Notes under the pieces: generated by a model
Database searches by the model: none
Seen by the model: only the letters and a program-made list of their open reading frames with translations
Told to the model about the DNA's origin: nothing
Shown: positions 49,259-58,133 of the stretch, piece by piece
Position numbering within the stretch: the first letter of the stretch is position 1
How the letters are laid out: every line of letters starts with the position of its first letter
Translations under genes and position numbers: made by a program
Assembly (NCBI GenBank): GCA_033856275.1
Contig: JAWVFJ010000011.1
Span: forward strand, 1 to 64,000
Direction of reading: 5' to 3'
DNA: 64,000 bases
Source of the DNA: VRUE01 sp033856275
GTDB taxonomy: Bacteria; Actinomycetota; Thermoleophilia; Solirubrobacterales; 70-9

Positions 49259-50476
49259 TTAAGCCTGGCCGGACTCAAGCACGCGGAAGCTGATTCCGGC
49301 GTTTTGCAGGCGGGAGAGGAGGGCATCGCCCATCGCCTCGGCAGTCGTCACCTGACCGGAAGTCTCCGGTAGATCATCGAAGGCGAGGCAGAGACCCGAC
49401 TCGGCCAGCATCTTCGAGGTCTCGCCATAGCCCGGGTCACCGCCGGCCACCTCAGTGACCACGCGCTTGCCGTCGCCCTCGCCGACGAAGGTCACTTTGA
49501 ACCAGCTCTTGGCGCGGACCTCCTCGCTCGGGCCCTCGCCGGGAGATCGCGACGCCTTGAGCAGGAGCTTGCGGGTGGGAGAAAGCTGGGCCAGCACTAG
49601 AGCCGTCCCGACGCCACCGGCGGTCAGGGCAACCGAGTGGAGGTGCTTGGCGACGACGTTGTGGCCGTAGCTGAAGTCGGGACCGTAGCGCTCGAGAGCC
49701 GCCGCCGAGCGGCGCACGATCGACCCGTCGATTGTCGGCAGCGGCACGACCCAACCACCCAGGTCCGGGTCGCGTCGCGGGCGTGCTGGCGCGGAATGGA
49801 CCTTCCGCCCGGCTGGACGCTTCTCGGCCTGGCGGCGCTGGCGGGCTGCGCTCACGGTCTGCCGCGCCCGGCCGAACCCGTTGATCGCCGACTGGAAGGT
49901 CCCGCCCGAGAACTCCGCCCCCATCCGCACGTAGCCGTTGATCGTGAGCGGCACACCATCGGGCAGTTGCTCGACCGTGAAGTAGGCGCCGAGGTCGTGC
50001 GGGATCGAATCGAAGCCACAACAGTGCACCAGCCGCGCGCCGCTGCGCTTGGCCTGCTCGTGGTAGCCGAGCCACATACGGTCGACGAACTCGGGCTCGC
50101 CGGTGAGATCGACATAGTCGGTGCCGGCCGCAGCGCAGGCGGCAACCAGCGGCTCGCCGAAGAGCGCGTATGGACCGACTGTCGTCACAACCACTTTCGC
50201 CGCCTCGGCGACTCTGGCGAGAGCAGCCGAGTCAGCGGCGTCGGCGATCAGCAGGTCAGGAGCCGGTACACCAGGTGCGGATATCGCCGCCAGCGAAGAA
50301 CGAACTGCGTCGAGCTTGCCGCGATTGCGCCCAACCAGAGCCCAGCGCAGTCCCTCGGGGCTGTTCTCGGCGAGATAGCGAGTAGTCAGCCCGCCGGTGA
50401 ATCCCGTCGCCCCGAAGAGCGCCAGGTCGTATTGCCGGTCGGTCACTCCGCGACCCAGCTCTTCGCTTCTATCCAT
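49259..50476 (-). CDS. saccharopine dehydrogenase-like / trans-acting enoyl reductase family protein
   Basis: 405 aa from ATG at 50476 (MDRSEELGRG). The Rossmann motif is LALFGATGFTGGLTTRYLA near residue 20, and TTVGPYALFGEPLVAACAAAGTDYVDLTGEPEF is the hallmark of the family that includes mycobacterial trans-acting enoyl reductases. A C-terminal hydrophobic segment, VALTAGGVGTALVLAQLSP, may associate with the membrane. Probably NADPH-dependent lipid metabolism; substrate unknown. It overlaps the preceding gene by eight bases. Confidence 0.88.
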   Translation of the reverse strand: MDRSEELGRGVTDRQYDLALFGATGFTGGLTTRYLAENSPEGLRWALVGRNRGKLDAVRSSLAAISAPGVPAPDLLIADAADSAALARVAEAAKVVVTTVGPYALFGEPLVAACAAAGTDYVDLTGEPEFVDRMWLGYHEQAKRSGARLVHCCGFDSIPHDLGAYFTVEQLPDGVPLTINGYVRMGAEFSGGTFQSAINGFGRARQTVSAARQRRQAEKRPAGRKVHSAPARPRRDPDLGGWVVPLPTIDGSIVRRSAAALERYGPDFSYGHNVVAKHLHSVALTAGGVGTALVLAQLSPTRKLLLKASRSPGEGPSEEVRAKSWFKVTFVGEGDGKRVVTEVAGGDPGYGETSKMLAESGLCLAFDDLPETSGQVTTAEAMGDALLSRLQNAGISFRVLESGQA

Positions 50477-51002
50477 CTGCAATGTCCGGGTCGTCGCGAG
50501 TGCGGGATGAAAGGTCCTCGATACCAGAGAGGTCGAAGACCACCCACTCGTGACCATCGGCGTCCCAGTAGTAGGAGGTGTTCTCTTGATCGGAGATCCC
50601 GAGGGCCGAGAGCTTCTCATACGCCTCCTCGGGTAGATCGGTCCGAAGTGTCAATTGAATCCGATGCTCTACGTCCTTGATCGTAATCTGGCCCTCCGCG
50701 GTCGGCGACTCGGAGGGATAACGTCGGAGATGGTCCTCCTTAAGCTTGCGGAGGAGGGCTTTCGACTTCTCCCAAGCGTCCTTTCCTGCCGCACCGAAAT
50801 AACCGTTGATGAAGGCACCCACTGACATTCCGAAAAGGGCCACAAGAATCGTAAAACCCGCTCCGTTGCCTATCGGCGGGTAGGCATCCTCCCTGCGGAC
50901 TTCGACGGGAATTCCCTCCCCTTCGAAGAGGGCACTAACTTCCTTGCCCTGCTCCTCGCTAGCGCCGTAGCCGAGCCAGACCTCGATCTTCTCCTTAGCC
51001 AC
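50469..51002 (-). CDS. protein of unknown function with one membrane segment
   Basis: About 177 aa from GTG at 51002 (a TTG at 51008 is possible). An N-terminal alpha/beta part (KIEVWLGYGASEEQGKEVSALFEGEGIPVEVRRED) is followed by a weak hydrophobic segment (FTILVALFGMSVGAFINGYF) and a charged helical C-terminal half with WVVFDLSGIEDL. No family recognised. It is transcribed just before the reductase gene and overlaps it slightly. Confidence 0.6.
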   Translation of the reverse strand: MAKEKIEVWLGYGASEEQGKEVSALFEGEGIPVEVRREDAYPPIGNGAGFTILVALFGMSVGAFINGYFGAAGKDAWEKSKALLRKLKEDHLRRYPSESPTAEGQITIKDVEHRIQLTLRTDLPEEAYEKLSALGISDQENTSYYWDADGHEWVVFDLSGIEDLSSRTRDDPDIADG

Positions 51003-51189
51003 GGTCAAGATGCTAAGTGACCCTCACGCCAGCGGTCGCGCTGCCGCAAGCTCGCCGTCGCGCACTCGGGCTGGCGCGGCGATGCCTGAGCGAGCAGTCC
51101 CGACGACGGTTCGAGCCCGGCACGGTGGGTACCTTCGGTCTTGATACTGAGCAGGGGGAAACGACTCTGCTCAAACCGAAGGAGATGAG

Positions 51190-51927
51190 ATGCCTGAGCA
51201 CAAGATCGGGACCCGTGAGAATTGGCAGGCCGCTCGGGAGGAGCTCGCGAAGCTCGAGAAAGAGCAGGCTGAGCGGAACGAGGAGGTCAGGAAGAAGCGG
51301 CTCGAACTCCCCTGGGTAGCGGTGGAGAAGGATTATGAGTTCGAGACCGAGGAAGGCACGAAGACGCTCGCCGAGCTATTCGACGGACGGTCACAGCTCC
51401 TCGCCTACAACATCATGTTCGGGCCGGACTACGAGCTCGGCGCTTGCCCCGGCTGCACCAGCCTTGCCGACGGCCTCGACGGCACGCTCATCCATATGCA
51501 GCACCGAGACGTGACGCTGATCTGCTTCTCGCGGGCGCCGATCGACCGGCTCGTCGCCTACAAGCAGCGGATGGGCTGGCAGTTCCCCTACGTCTCGACC
51601 TACGGGAGCGAGTTCCCCTTCGACCTCGGGCTGGCGATGACCCCCGAGCAGGCCGAGGAGGTCCCCGAGGTGAGGGAGATGATCGACAACCCGCCGGGTT
51701 GGCTCGTCGAGTGGTCGGGGCAGATCGGGGCCGAGCTGAAGGACGGCCTCCGCGAGGCCCCGAGCTGGATCAGCTTCGCGCGCGAGAACGGGACCGTCTA
51801 CCACACCTACACGGTGAGGGCGCCCGACCCGTTCGTCGCCCCCTACTTCAACTTCCTGCTCGAGCGGACGCCGAAGCCGGGGCCGGAGGAGCCGCGGACC
51901 TGGCGCAAGGACGAATATCCCGACTAG
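51190..51927 (+). CDS. DUF899-family thioredoxin-fold protein (copy 1)
   Basis: 245 aa. RENWQAAREELAKLEKEQAERNEEVRKKRLELPWVAVEKDYEFETEEGTKTLAELFDGRSQLLAYNIMFGP is the DUF899 opening; ACPGCTSLADGL contains a CxxC in thioredoxin-like position near residue 84. Such proteins are thought to be peroxiredoxin/thioredoxin-like, but activity is unproved. A G/C-poor AAGGAG ribosome site precedes ATG at 51190. It meets the second copy tail to tail with a four-base overlap. Confidence 0.85.
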   Translation: MPEHKIGTRENWQAAREELAKLEKEQAERNEEVRKKRLELPWVAVEKDYEFETEEGTKTLAELFDGRSQLLAYNIMFGPDYELGACPGCTSLADGLDGTLIHMQHRDVTLICFSRAPIDRLVAYKQRMGWQFPYVSTYGSEFPFDLGLAMTPEQAEEVPEVREMIDNPPGWLVEWSGQIGAELKDGLREAPSWISFARENGTVYHTYTVRAPDPFVAPYFNFLLERTPKPGPEEPRTWRKDEYPD

Positions 51928-52658
51928 CTCGTCTCGTATTCGTCGTGGCGCTGCACCCACAGCGGCTCGGAGGCGCTCTCGTCGCGACCCTTCGGCGTCC
52001 GGTCCAGCAGGCCGTAGTAGGCCATTGCCGGCTCGAGGCCGCGGGCGGTCGACACGTAGGTCCGATAAACGACCTCGTCCGACAGCGCGTACACGCTCAG
52101 ACCCGGACCCTCGGCGACGTACCCGACGACGTCCGTGCCGCACGAGCGCGCGTTCTCCTCGACCGTGGCCGGTATCTCGCCTTCCAGGAACGGCTTCAGC
52201 TCATCCTCGGTGTGCAGGAAGCCGAGATCGCGGTTGAAGTCGCTGCCATCGCTCGAGACCCAGTCGATGCCCCAGCCCATCCGCTCCCTGTAGGCGAGGA
52301 GCTTCTCGAGGGGCGCGCGGGAGGCGAGCAGCAGCGTGGCGTCCCTGGCCTTCAGGTGGGCGACCTGGGGATCGAGGGTGTCGGCGATCGAGGAGCAGAC
52401 CGGGCAGCCTGCCTCGTAGGGCGGCCCGAACATGAAGTGGTAGACGAGCAGCTGGGAGCGGCCGTCGAAGAGATCGGCGAGCGTCCTCGTGCCGTCCTCG
52501 GTCTCGAACCGGTAGTCCTTCTCGACCGGGACCCAGGGCAGCTCGCGCCTCTTCCGGGCCAGTTCGTCGCCGCGGCGGGTGAGCTCCTTCTCTTCCTTCA
52601 GCAACTCGTCGCGCTCAGCCTGCCACTCCTCCTGCGTGCCGATCCTGTGGTCAGTCAT
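51924..52658 (-). CDS. DUF899-family thioredoxin-fold protein (copy 2)
   Basis: 244 aa paralogue of the convergent neighbour, with the same opening (EEWQAERDELLKEEKELTRRGDELARKRRELPWVPVEKDYRFETEDG) and the CxxC in GCPVCSSIADTL near residue 81. The two copies differ clearly, so the duplication is not recent or one was acquired. AAAGGAGG precedes ATG at 52658. Function as for copy 1. Confidence 0.85.
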   Translation of the reverse strand: MTDHRIGTQEEWQAERDELLKEEKELTRRGDELARKRRELPWVPVEKDYRFETEDGTRTLADLFDGRSQLLVYHFMFGPPYEAGCPVCSSIADTLDPQVAHLKARDATLLLASRAPLEKLLAYRERMGWGIDWVSSDGSDFNRDLGFLHTEDELKPFLEGEIPATVEENARSCGTDVVGYVAEGPGLSVYALSDEVVYRTYVSTARGLEPAMAYYGLLDRTPKGRDESASEPLWVQRHDEYETS

Positions 52659-52705
52659 CGATTGCCTCCTTTCCGTCTGGGGGACCCCACGTGGCTTCCC
52701 TGCAT

Positions 52706-53557
52706 TCAGGGACCGTCTTGCATCCTCATCCCGTCACTCGCCGAAGTCGGCACAGTGAGCCCCGGCACCTGCTCGGGGACGATCACCACGGCCAGTCCGA
52801 GAACCACCAGCGTCACCGCGATCGCGCGATTCGCGGCGCTCTTCCATGGCGCCAGCTTCTCGATCGCGATCAGCGCCGCAACGAAGGCCATCCAGCCAAC
52901 GCTCATTACACCGAGGGCGAAGAGGGCGGCCATCAAAGCCCAACAGCAGCCGACGCACCAGGCGGCGTGCCTGGCGCCCATCTCCAGGGCGCCTCGCGGC
53001 CCGTCGCGCCAGCTTCCGAGCAGGAATCCCAAAGGGCTTCGGCACTTCGCCAGGCAAACGTCCTTCAGCGGCGTGAGCTCGTAGATCGCGGCGAGGGCCA
53101 GGATGCCTCCGACCAGCCACCGACCGCCGGCGTGCCAAGCAAGGTCGACCCCGAACAGGCTCCTGCCGAGCTCAAACAGGCCATAGGCGACCGCCCCCAC
53201 CGCGCCCCAGATAAGCAAGTAGCCGTTCGCAAACAGCAACGGGCGGCTGAGGCCGTGCTGAGAGGTCATCTGCGCGTAGAGCGCCACCGTCGGGGAGACC
53301 GACGGGAACATCATCGCCGCCATCATCACGATCCATACCCCCAGGAACCAGCCGAAGGTCCCGAGGTCGGTTCCGGGCCCGGCGTCCATTCCGGCCATCT
53401 GATTGGCCGTGCCCCACCAGGCGAGGCCCGCCAACCCGAACAGCAGCGCGACGAGCCCTAGCCGCGTACGCATCGCGGCAATGGCAGCGGCGAACTCGCC
53501 GCGTCCCGCGGGCCGGTCGAGGGGTGCGGGAGACTCCGCTGCGCTCAGGCTGCCCAC
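52706..53557 (-). CDS. DUF2182 integral membrane protein
   Basis: 283 aa with about seven helices. The segment FLGVWIVMMAAMMFPSVSPTVALYA near residue 70 and the pair of cysteine/methionine-rich stretches LKDVCLAKCRSPLGFLLGSWRDG and HAAWCVGCCWALMAALFALGVM are DUF2182 hallmarks; they suggest metal (copper-like) binding. It overlaps the DUF1326 gene, and the two families are often neighbours. Function unknown. Confidence 0.85.
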   Translation of the reverse strand: MGSLSAAESPAPLDRPAGRGEFAAAIAAMRTRLGLVALLFGLAGLAWWGTANQMAGMDAGPGTDLGTFGWFLGVWIVMMAAMMFPSVSPTVALYAQMTSQHGLSRPLLFANGYLLIWGAVGAVAYGLFELGRSLFGVDLAWHAGGRWLVGGILALAAIYELTPLKDVCLAKCRSPLGFLLGSWRDGPRGALEMGARHAAWCVGCCWALMAALFALGVMSVGWMAFVAALIAIEKLAPWKSAANRAIAVTLVVLGLAVVIVPEQVPGLTVPTSASDGMRMQDGP

Positions 53558-54147
53558 GAGAACTGCGAGGAGGAGAAGGCAGCCTTCCCCTCATATTGGA
53601 TGCCGAAGGCGTCGATCTTCGAGCGCGTCGCGTGTGCCACCGTCAGCTCGGAACCGGCGGGATGGAAGATGCCGGTGAGCTTCGCGGGTTCGCCGCTCTC
53701 AACGCCGAAGGGCACGACGTCCTCGATCTCGAAGTCCACGGCCTCGCCGATGCGGATCGAGTGCTTGAGGCCATCCTCGTGTACCTCGATCGGCAGGCGC
53801 TCTACGCCCAGGTTCTCACCCACCAGCGGCCCCAAGGCCTCCATCGGCCCGCCCAGCGCCCCCGAGAACACGGCGCCGAGCTTCTCGGCCTGCTCGTCAG
53901 AGGCAGCAGCATCGATGAGAACGCCGAGGCGCCAGTTGCCCTCGCTCATCACCTTCGGCGTATCGGCGATGGCGGCGACCGTCTGGCCGCTCACGTCGGT
54001 GCCGTCCACCTCGCCACTTTGGACATTGAACACCAGCATGGCCTTGCAGCGGTCGTTCGTCGCTCCTAGCGCCAGCGATGCCGTGCAAGGGCAGATCACG
54101 TCACACGAGCACGTCTCAAAATACGAGCCTTCCAGCTTCCAAGACAT
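53545..54147 (-). CDS. DUF1326 cysteine-containing protein
   Basis: 200 aa from ATG at 54147 (MSWKLEGSYFETCSCDVICPC); Met at 54159 is four codons earlier. The N-terminal CSCDVICPC cluster of four cysteines in nine residues is the conserved metal-binding signature of DUF1326. The rest is beta-rich and soluble. It overlaps the DUF2182 gene by 13 bases; the pair may handle a metal together, by inference. Confidence 0.85.
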   Translation of the reverse strand: MSWKLEGSYFETCSCDVICPCTASLALGATNDRCKAMLVFNVQSGEVDGTDVSGQTVAAIADTPKVMSEGNWRLGVLIDAAASDEQAEKLGAVFSGALGGPMEALGPLVGENLGVERLPIEVHEDGLKHSIRIGEAVDFEIEDVVPFGVESGEPAKLTGIFHPAGSELTVAHATRSKIDAFGIQYEGKAAFSSSQFSWAA

Positions 54148-54240
54148 TTTCGCCTCCAAGTGTGAGGATGACTGCGAGTATCTTCGACGGGAGCCTGGCC
54201 TGTCAACCGTCCGGGGGACATCTCCCCGGCATGACGACGC

Positions 54241-55215
54241 TCAGGGCGTGATCAAGACCCGGCCGAAGGCCTCGCGGCTCTCGACGTATTCGTGGGCTCT
54301 CGCAGCTTCGGCGAGAGGGAAGCTGCGGTCGATCTGGATCTCGAGCTCGCCGCTCGCGACGCGCCCCAGAAGGTCGTTGATCATCGGGTGGACGCGGTTG
54401 TACTCGGCAATGAGGGCGGCGGCAAGGTAGACGCCGCGCAAGGTGTTGTTGCGCCCCCACAGCGACTGCGCCTCGATCGTCGACCCCGCCCGGGCCGCCA
54501 CCCCGACGCTGACCAGCGTCCCCCGGTAGGCGAGCACGCCGACGCTGTCGACGAGGTTCTGGCCACCGATCGGGTCGAGGACGACGTTCACCCCGTTCGA
54601 GTCGGTCAGCTCGTTGATGCGCCCGACAAAGCTCTCGGTCGCGTAGTTGACGCCGTGGTCGAGGCCGAGGGTCTTCAGCCGCTCGAGCTTCTCGTCGCTG
54701 GACGCGGTCGCGATCACGGTTGCGCCGGCTTGCTTCGCGAGCTGGATCGCGGCCACGCCGACGCCGCCTGCACCCGCGTGGATGAGAACGGTCTGGCCCT
54801 CGGCGAGGTCTCCGGCGGTGAACAGGCACTCCTGCGCGGTCCCGAACGCGACCGGCACGCAGGCGGCCCGGGCGGCGTCGAGCCCGCCGGGGATCGGCCA
54901 GGTCATCGCCGCGGGAACCGCTCGCCTGGCGGCGTGGGAGCCGGCGGCATTGAGGGCGACCACCCGGTCGCCGATGGCGCGTCCGTCAACGTCGGCGGCA
55001 ACCTCGCTCACGGTGCCGGCGCTCAGATAGCCGACGATGTGCGGCACCACGGGCAACTGCCCAGCCGCGCGGGCAAGCAGATCCCCTCCCTCGACGCTGA
55101 TCGCCTCGGCGTCGACGACCACACAGCCGGCGGGGCACTCGGGATCCGGTACGTCCTCGTAGCGGAGCACGTCCGGCCCACCGTTCTCGTAGATCACTGC
55201 CGCCTTCATCGTCAT
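54241..55215 (-). CDS. zinc-independent quinone oxidoreductase-like MDR protein
   Basis: 324 aa from ATG 55215, which overlaps the stop of the ene-reductase gene (ATGA). GroES-like N-terminal domain (MKAAVIYENGGPDVLRYEDVPDPEC) and Rossmann motif LIHAGAGGVGVAAIQLAKQAG near residue 147. Zinc-binding cysteines are absent, as in quinone oxidoreductases. Probably reduces an electrophilic alkene or quinone with NADPH. It forms a unit with the ene-reductase and is likely under the divergent TetR regulator. Confidence 0.88.
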   Translation of the reverse strand: MTMKAAVIYENGGPDVLRYEDVPDPECPAGCVVVDAEAISVEGGDLLARAAGQLPVVPHIVGYLSAGTVSEVAADVDGRAIGDRVVALNAAGSHAARRAVPAAMTWPIPGGLDAARAACVPVAFGTAQECLFTAGDLAEGQTVLIHAGAGGVGVAAIQLAKQAGATVIATASSDEKLERLKTLGLDHGVNYATESFVGRINELTDSNGVNVVLDPIGGQNLVDSVGVLAYRGTLVSVGVAARAGSTIEAQSLWGRNNTLRGVYLAAALIAEYNRVHPMINDLLGRVASGELEIQIDRSFPLAEAARAHEYVESREAFGRVLITP

Positions 55216-56456
55216 ACCCGGGTTCCCAGCCAGGCACGGTAGCGCCCGAGCGCGCGACGCTGGGCACGCTGGTCGCACACGAACGCGTGCAGCGGGTGGG
55301 TCCTGCCAGTGGGGTGCTTGCCGCGCGTGATGCGGCGCATCTGGTGGCGCACCAGCGACATACTCGCGGCGGACGCGAGCGCCCTGTCCGACCAGTTGAT
55401 CGGCTTCAGCCGATGGGTTGCCTCACGCCCGGCCCGCCAGCGGTTCGGGAGGTCCGGCGTGACTGCGATCGCGGTGCCCATGCCGACCATCGCGATGCCG
55501 CTCTCCAGGACCGCTTCGGCGGTCTCGCGGCGAGTGATCCCGCCGGTCAGCATCAGCGGCAGCGGGCTGGTCTCGGCGAGCGCGGCGGCGAGCTCCAGAA
55601 AGTAAGCCTCGCGCGCCACCGTGCGAGCGTCCGCCGGGCGCCCCGACATTGCCGGGCTCTCGTAGCTACCGCCGGATAGCTCGACCAGGTCGACCCCGAG
55701 CGGCTCGAGCATCGCGATCACCCTGGCGGCGTCCTCAGCGTCGAACCCGCCGCGCTGGAAGTCGGCCGAGTTCAGCTTGACGGCAACGGCGAAGGACGAG
55801 GACACGACCGTTCGAATCGAGCGGATCACGTCGAGAAGAAACCTGGCGCGGTTCTCCAGCGGCCCGCCCCAGCGGTCGCGTCGCTTGTTGACCAGCGGCG
55901 AGAGGAACTGCGAGAGCAGATAGCCATGCGCGGCGTGGACCTCCACCCCGTCGAATCCGGCCCGCTCGGCGAGAGCTGCCGCGGTCGCGAACCGCTTTGT
56001 CGTCTCGTGGATCTGCTCCTCGGTCATCGCCATCGGCCGACCGAAGCGCTTGCTCTGCCTCCCGAGCTCGACGGCGACCGCCGAGGGCGCCCAGGCCACC
56101 CCGGGCATCCGCGCCTGCACCTGCCGGCCGGGGTGGCTGATCTGCATCCACAGCGAGGCGCCGCCGGCCTTCCCGGCATGCGCCCAATGAGCGAACGGCT
56201 CCAGTGGCGCGCGATCGTCGAGCACGACCCCACCGGGCCCGGTCAAGGCCTCGGCGTGCACCATCACGTTTCCGGTGATGAGAAGGCCCGCTCCTCCCTC
56301 ACCCCAATGGCGATACAGCGAAATCAGCCTCTCGTCGGGAAGCTGGGCGCTGCCTGCCATGCCCTCCTCCATCGCCGCCTTCGCGATCCGGTTGCGCAGG
56401 GTCGTCCCCGACCGCAGCGCCAATGGAGAGAACAGCCCTGTCGACATCGAAAGCAC
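55212..56456 (-). CDS. old yellow enzyme-family NADH:flavin oxidoreductase
   Basis: 414 aa. FMN barrel with FSPLALRSGTTLRNRIAKAAMEEGMA at the N-terminus, LWMQISHPGRQ, DGVEVHAAHGYLLSQFLSPLVNKRRDRWGG (catalytic/substrate loop near 185-215) and LMLTGGITRRETAE. A C-terminal extension of about 60 basic residues follows the barrel. It should reduce activated C=C bonds using NAD(P)H. MSTGLF at 56447 is an alternative start. It is the first gene of a two-gene operon with a promoter near 56490-56519. Confidence 0.92.
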   Translation of the reverse strand: MLSMSTGLFSPLALRSGTTLRNRIAKAAMEEGMAGSAQLPDERLISLYRHWGEGGAGLLITGNVMVHAEALTGPGGVVLDDRAPLEPFAHWAHAGKAGGASLWMQISHPGRQVQARMPGVAWAPSAVAVELGRQSKRFGRPMAMTEEQIHETTKRFATAAALAERAGFDGVEVHAAHGYLLSQFLSPLVNKRRDRWGGPLENRARFLLDVIRSIRTVVSSSFAVAVKLNSADFQRGGFDAEDAARVIAMLEPLGVDLVELSGGSYESPAMSGRPADARTVAREAYFLELAAALAETSPLPLMLTGGITRRETAEAVLESGIAMVGMGTAIAVTPDLPNRWRAGREATHRLKPINWSDRALASAASMSLVRHQMRRITRGKHPTGRTHPLHAFVCDQRAQRRALGRYRAWLGTRV

Positions 56457-56489
56457 CCCCGCGGCTCGATTATGATGTTAGCGGCGTTC

Positions 56490-56519
56490 ACACTACCCGC
56501 TCTCCGTAAGCGCTGTCAA
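56490..56519 (-). promoter_or_regulatory. promoter of the ene-reductase operon
   Basis: On the minus strand, TTGACA (56514-56519) and TAGTGT (56490-56495) lie 18 bases apart, with transcription expected to start near 56483. It overlaps the space to the divergent TetR gene (ATG 56534), a fitting place for its operator; a partial repeat (GTTAGCGGCG versus GTTGACAGCG on the other strand) is visible in this gap. Confidence 0.6.
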
Positions 56520-56533
56520 CATCGATCCGCACG

Positions 56534-57106
56534 ATGCCCCAAGCCAACGCGACCTACCACCACGGTGACCTGCGCGCCGCCTGCCTCAGTGCGGCGCTGG
56601 AGCTGCTCGAGGAGGAGGGTGAGGCGGCGCTGTCGCTGCGCGCGGTCGCGCGTCGCGCCGGGGTCTCACCAGCCGCCCCCTACCGTCACTACGAGGACCG
56701 CGAAGCGCTCGTTTCGGCCGTCGCGGCGGTCGGCTATCGCGAGCTCGCCGAACGCCTGGCAGCGGCACACCCGGCGCCGTCGACCCCGGAGCAGCTGGCC
56801 AGCGTGGCGGTTGCCTACGTCCAGTTCGCGTTGAAGCGACCCGCGTTGTTCCGGATCATGTTTGGAGAACCGTGCGACCGGGACAACGAGGAGCGTGTCG
56901 CCGCGACCGCGGCGGTATCGCTCTACCTGCACGAAATCGTCGCGCGGTGCTTTCCGCAATCCGATCCCGAGGCGCTGGCGCCGGCAATCTGGGCGCTCGT
57001 CCACGGTCTCGCGTTCTTGTACCTCGACGGCAAGCTCGATGCCACCACGCCGGCGGCGTTGGTCGATCGCGTCACCGCTTCGATCCATTCGCTGCTAGGA
57101 CTGTGA
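56534..57106 (+). CDS. TetR/AcrR-family repressor
   Basis: 190 aa. HTH at residues 8-55: YHHGDLRAACLSAALELLEEEGEAALSLRAVARRAGVSPAAPYRHYEDREALVSAVA. The C-terminal part, YVQFALKRPALFRIMFGEP and ALAPAIWALVHGLAFLYLDGKL, matches the TetR_C_33/WHG ligand domain. Divergent from the ene-reductase operon, which it probably represses until a ligand, perhaps the enzyme's substrate, binds. Confidence 0.93.
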   Translation: MPQANATYHHGDLRAACLSAALELLEEEGEAALSLRAVARRAGVSPAAPYRHYEDREALVSAVAAVGYRELAERLAAAHPAPSTPEQLASVAVAYVQFALKRPALFRIMFGEPCDRDNEERVAATAAVSLYLHEIVARCFPQSDPEALAPAIWALVHGLAFLYLDGKLDATTPAALVDRVTASIHSLLGL

Positions 57107-57361
57107 CGGTTGACGTCGCAGTCGCCCACGCGAATTGGTGTGGCCAATAGCCTTTCTGGCGATGAGGGGACTCCTTGCGCGCCGTCAGGGTCACAGCCAC
57201 AACGCGTTACCAATCCCGATGGCTCAAGCCACAGCGACACGCAAGCCTTCCGCCACCCGGTAGTAGGACCGCAATGAGCCGGCGTCACGGCCCGGCAGAC
57301 CCCGGCGATCAGGCGAGTCTTCAGAGACTGCGCAGTCAGCGCGACCGGCGACTGGGAAGTC

Positions 57362-57805
57362 TCAGCCGATCCGCTCGGCGAGCATCACGATGATCCCCTC
57401 CGGGCCACGGACGTAGCAGAGCCGGTAGATGTCCTCGTAGCGCACTACCTCGCCGAGGAGCTCCAACCCCCGGTCCCGCAACTTGGCGACGGCGGCGTCG
57501 ATGTCGTCGACCGAGAACGCGATGCGGCGGATGCCGAGCGTGTTCGGCGGTGCGTTCGTATCCCCCTCGCGCGCCGCCGGGCTGTTGAACCGCATCAGCT
57601 CCAACCGCCCGTGGCCGTCGGGGGTCTGCAGCATGGAGAGCTCGCATCGGACATCCTCGAGTCCCACGACACGGTCCACCCACTCACCCACCACCTCTGC
57701 TTCGCCCACCTGCTCCAGCCCGAGCTCGACGAAGAACGCCTTGGCCGCCGCGAGGTCGTCAACGACGATGCCCACGTTCTCCAGGGATTGGATCGAGCCG
57801 CTCAT
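57362..57805 (-). CDS. VOC/glyoxalase-superfamily protein
   Basis: 147 aa from ATG at 57805 (MSGSIQSLENVGIVVDDLAAAKAFFVELGLEQVGE). The two beta-alpha-beta-beta-beta modules are visible, with metal-site candidates Glu in RLELMRF and in GPEGIIVMLAE. An open frame extends to 57991 but its first codons come from a tRNA fragment and have no family support. Possible dioxygenase, lyase or resistance role; substrate unknown. The 255-base gap 57107-57361 shows no gene. Confidence 0.82.
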   Translation of the reverse strand: MSGSIQSLENVGIVVDDLAAAKAFFVELGLEQVGEAEVVGEWVDRVVGLEDVRCELSMLQTPDGHGRLELMRFNSPAAREGDTNAPPNTLGIRRIAFSVDDIDAAVAKLRDRGLELLGEVVRYEDIYRLCYVRGPEGIIVMLAERIG

Positions 57806-57954
57806 CTCCGTGCGAGCGTACCTGTCGCGGCAGTGGTCGCTCTGCCCGTAGACCGCGCCCTCGTAGTAGATCCGCACGTCCTCTCGCCTCGCGGGGGTGG
57901 TTTGATTTTCCCTCGGGAGGGCCAACCTGCCGAAGTGCAGGGGAATCGAAGCGA

Positions 57955-57990
57955 AGCGGCTGATGGGATTCGAACCCACGACCTTCTGCA
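57955..57990 (-). other. orphan tRNA 3' fragment (attachment-site relic)
   Basis: On the minus strand the sequence reads variable region AGAAGGTC, T arm GTGGG-TTCGAAT-CCCAT, acceptor strand CAGCCGC and discriminator T. The complementary 5' half (GCGGCTG, D arm) is not found on that strand within 90 bases. This is the usual scar of an island that used the 3' end of a tRNA gene. The isoacceptor cannot be told. No integrase lies next to it. Confidence 0.75.
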
Positions 57991-58133
57991 TGGCGACTTC
58001 GGAGCGCTCGTGGCGGCCGCCGCCTACGTGTTCGAAGAGCAGCTCGGTTCATGCGGATCACCTGGCAGTCGGTGGCGAACGGTCCGCGACGGTCACGCCC
58101 ACACCCATTCCCACTAGCCTCCCCGCCGCGATC

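Noticed and set aside
57806..57991. N-terminal extension of the glyoxalase-like gene starting MQKVVGSNPISRF
   Set aside because: This is the sense reading of the tRNA fragment; the fold starts at 57805.
57963..58133. N-terminal extension of chrA starting MGFEPTTFCM
   Set aside because: These codons read antisense through the tRNA fragment, and the CHR family needs none of them; ATG 58134 is a better start.
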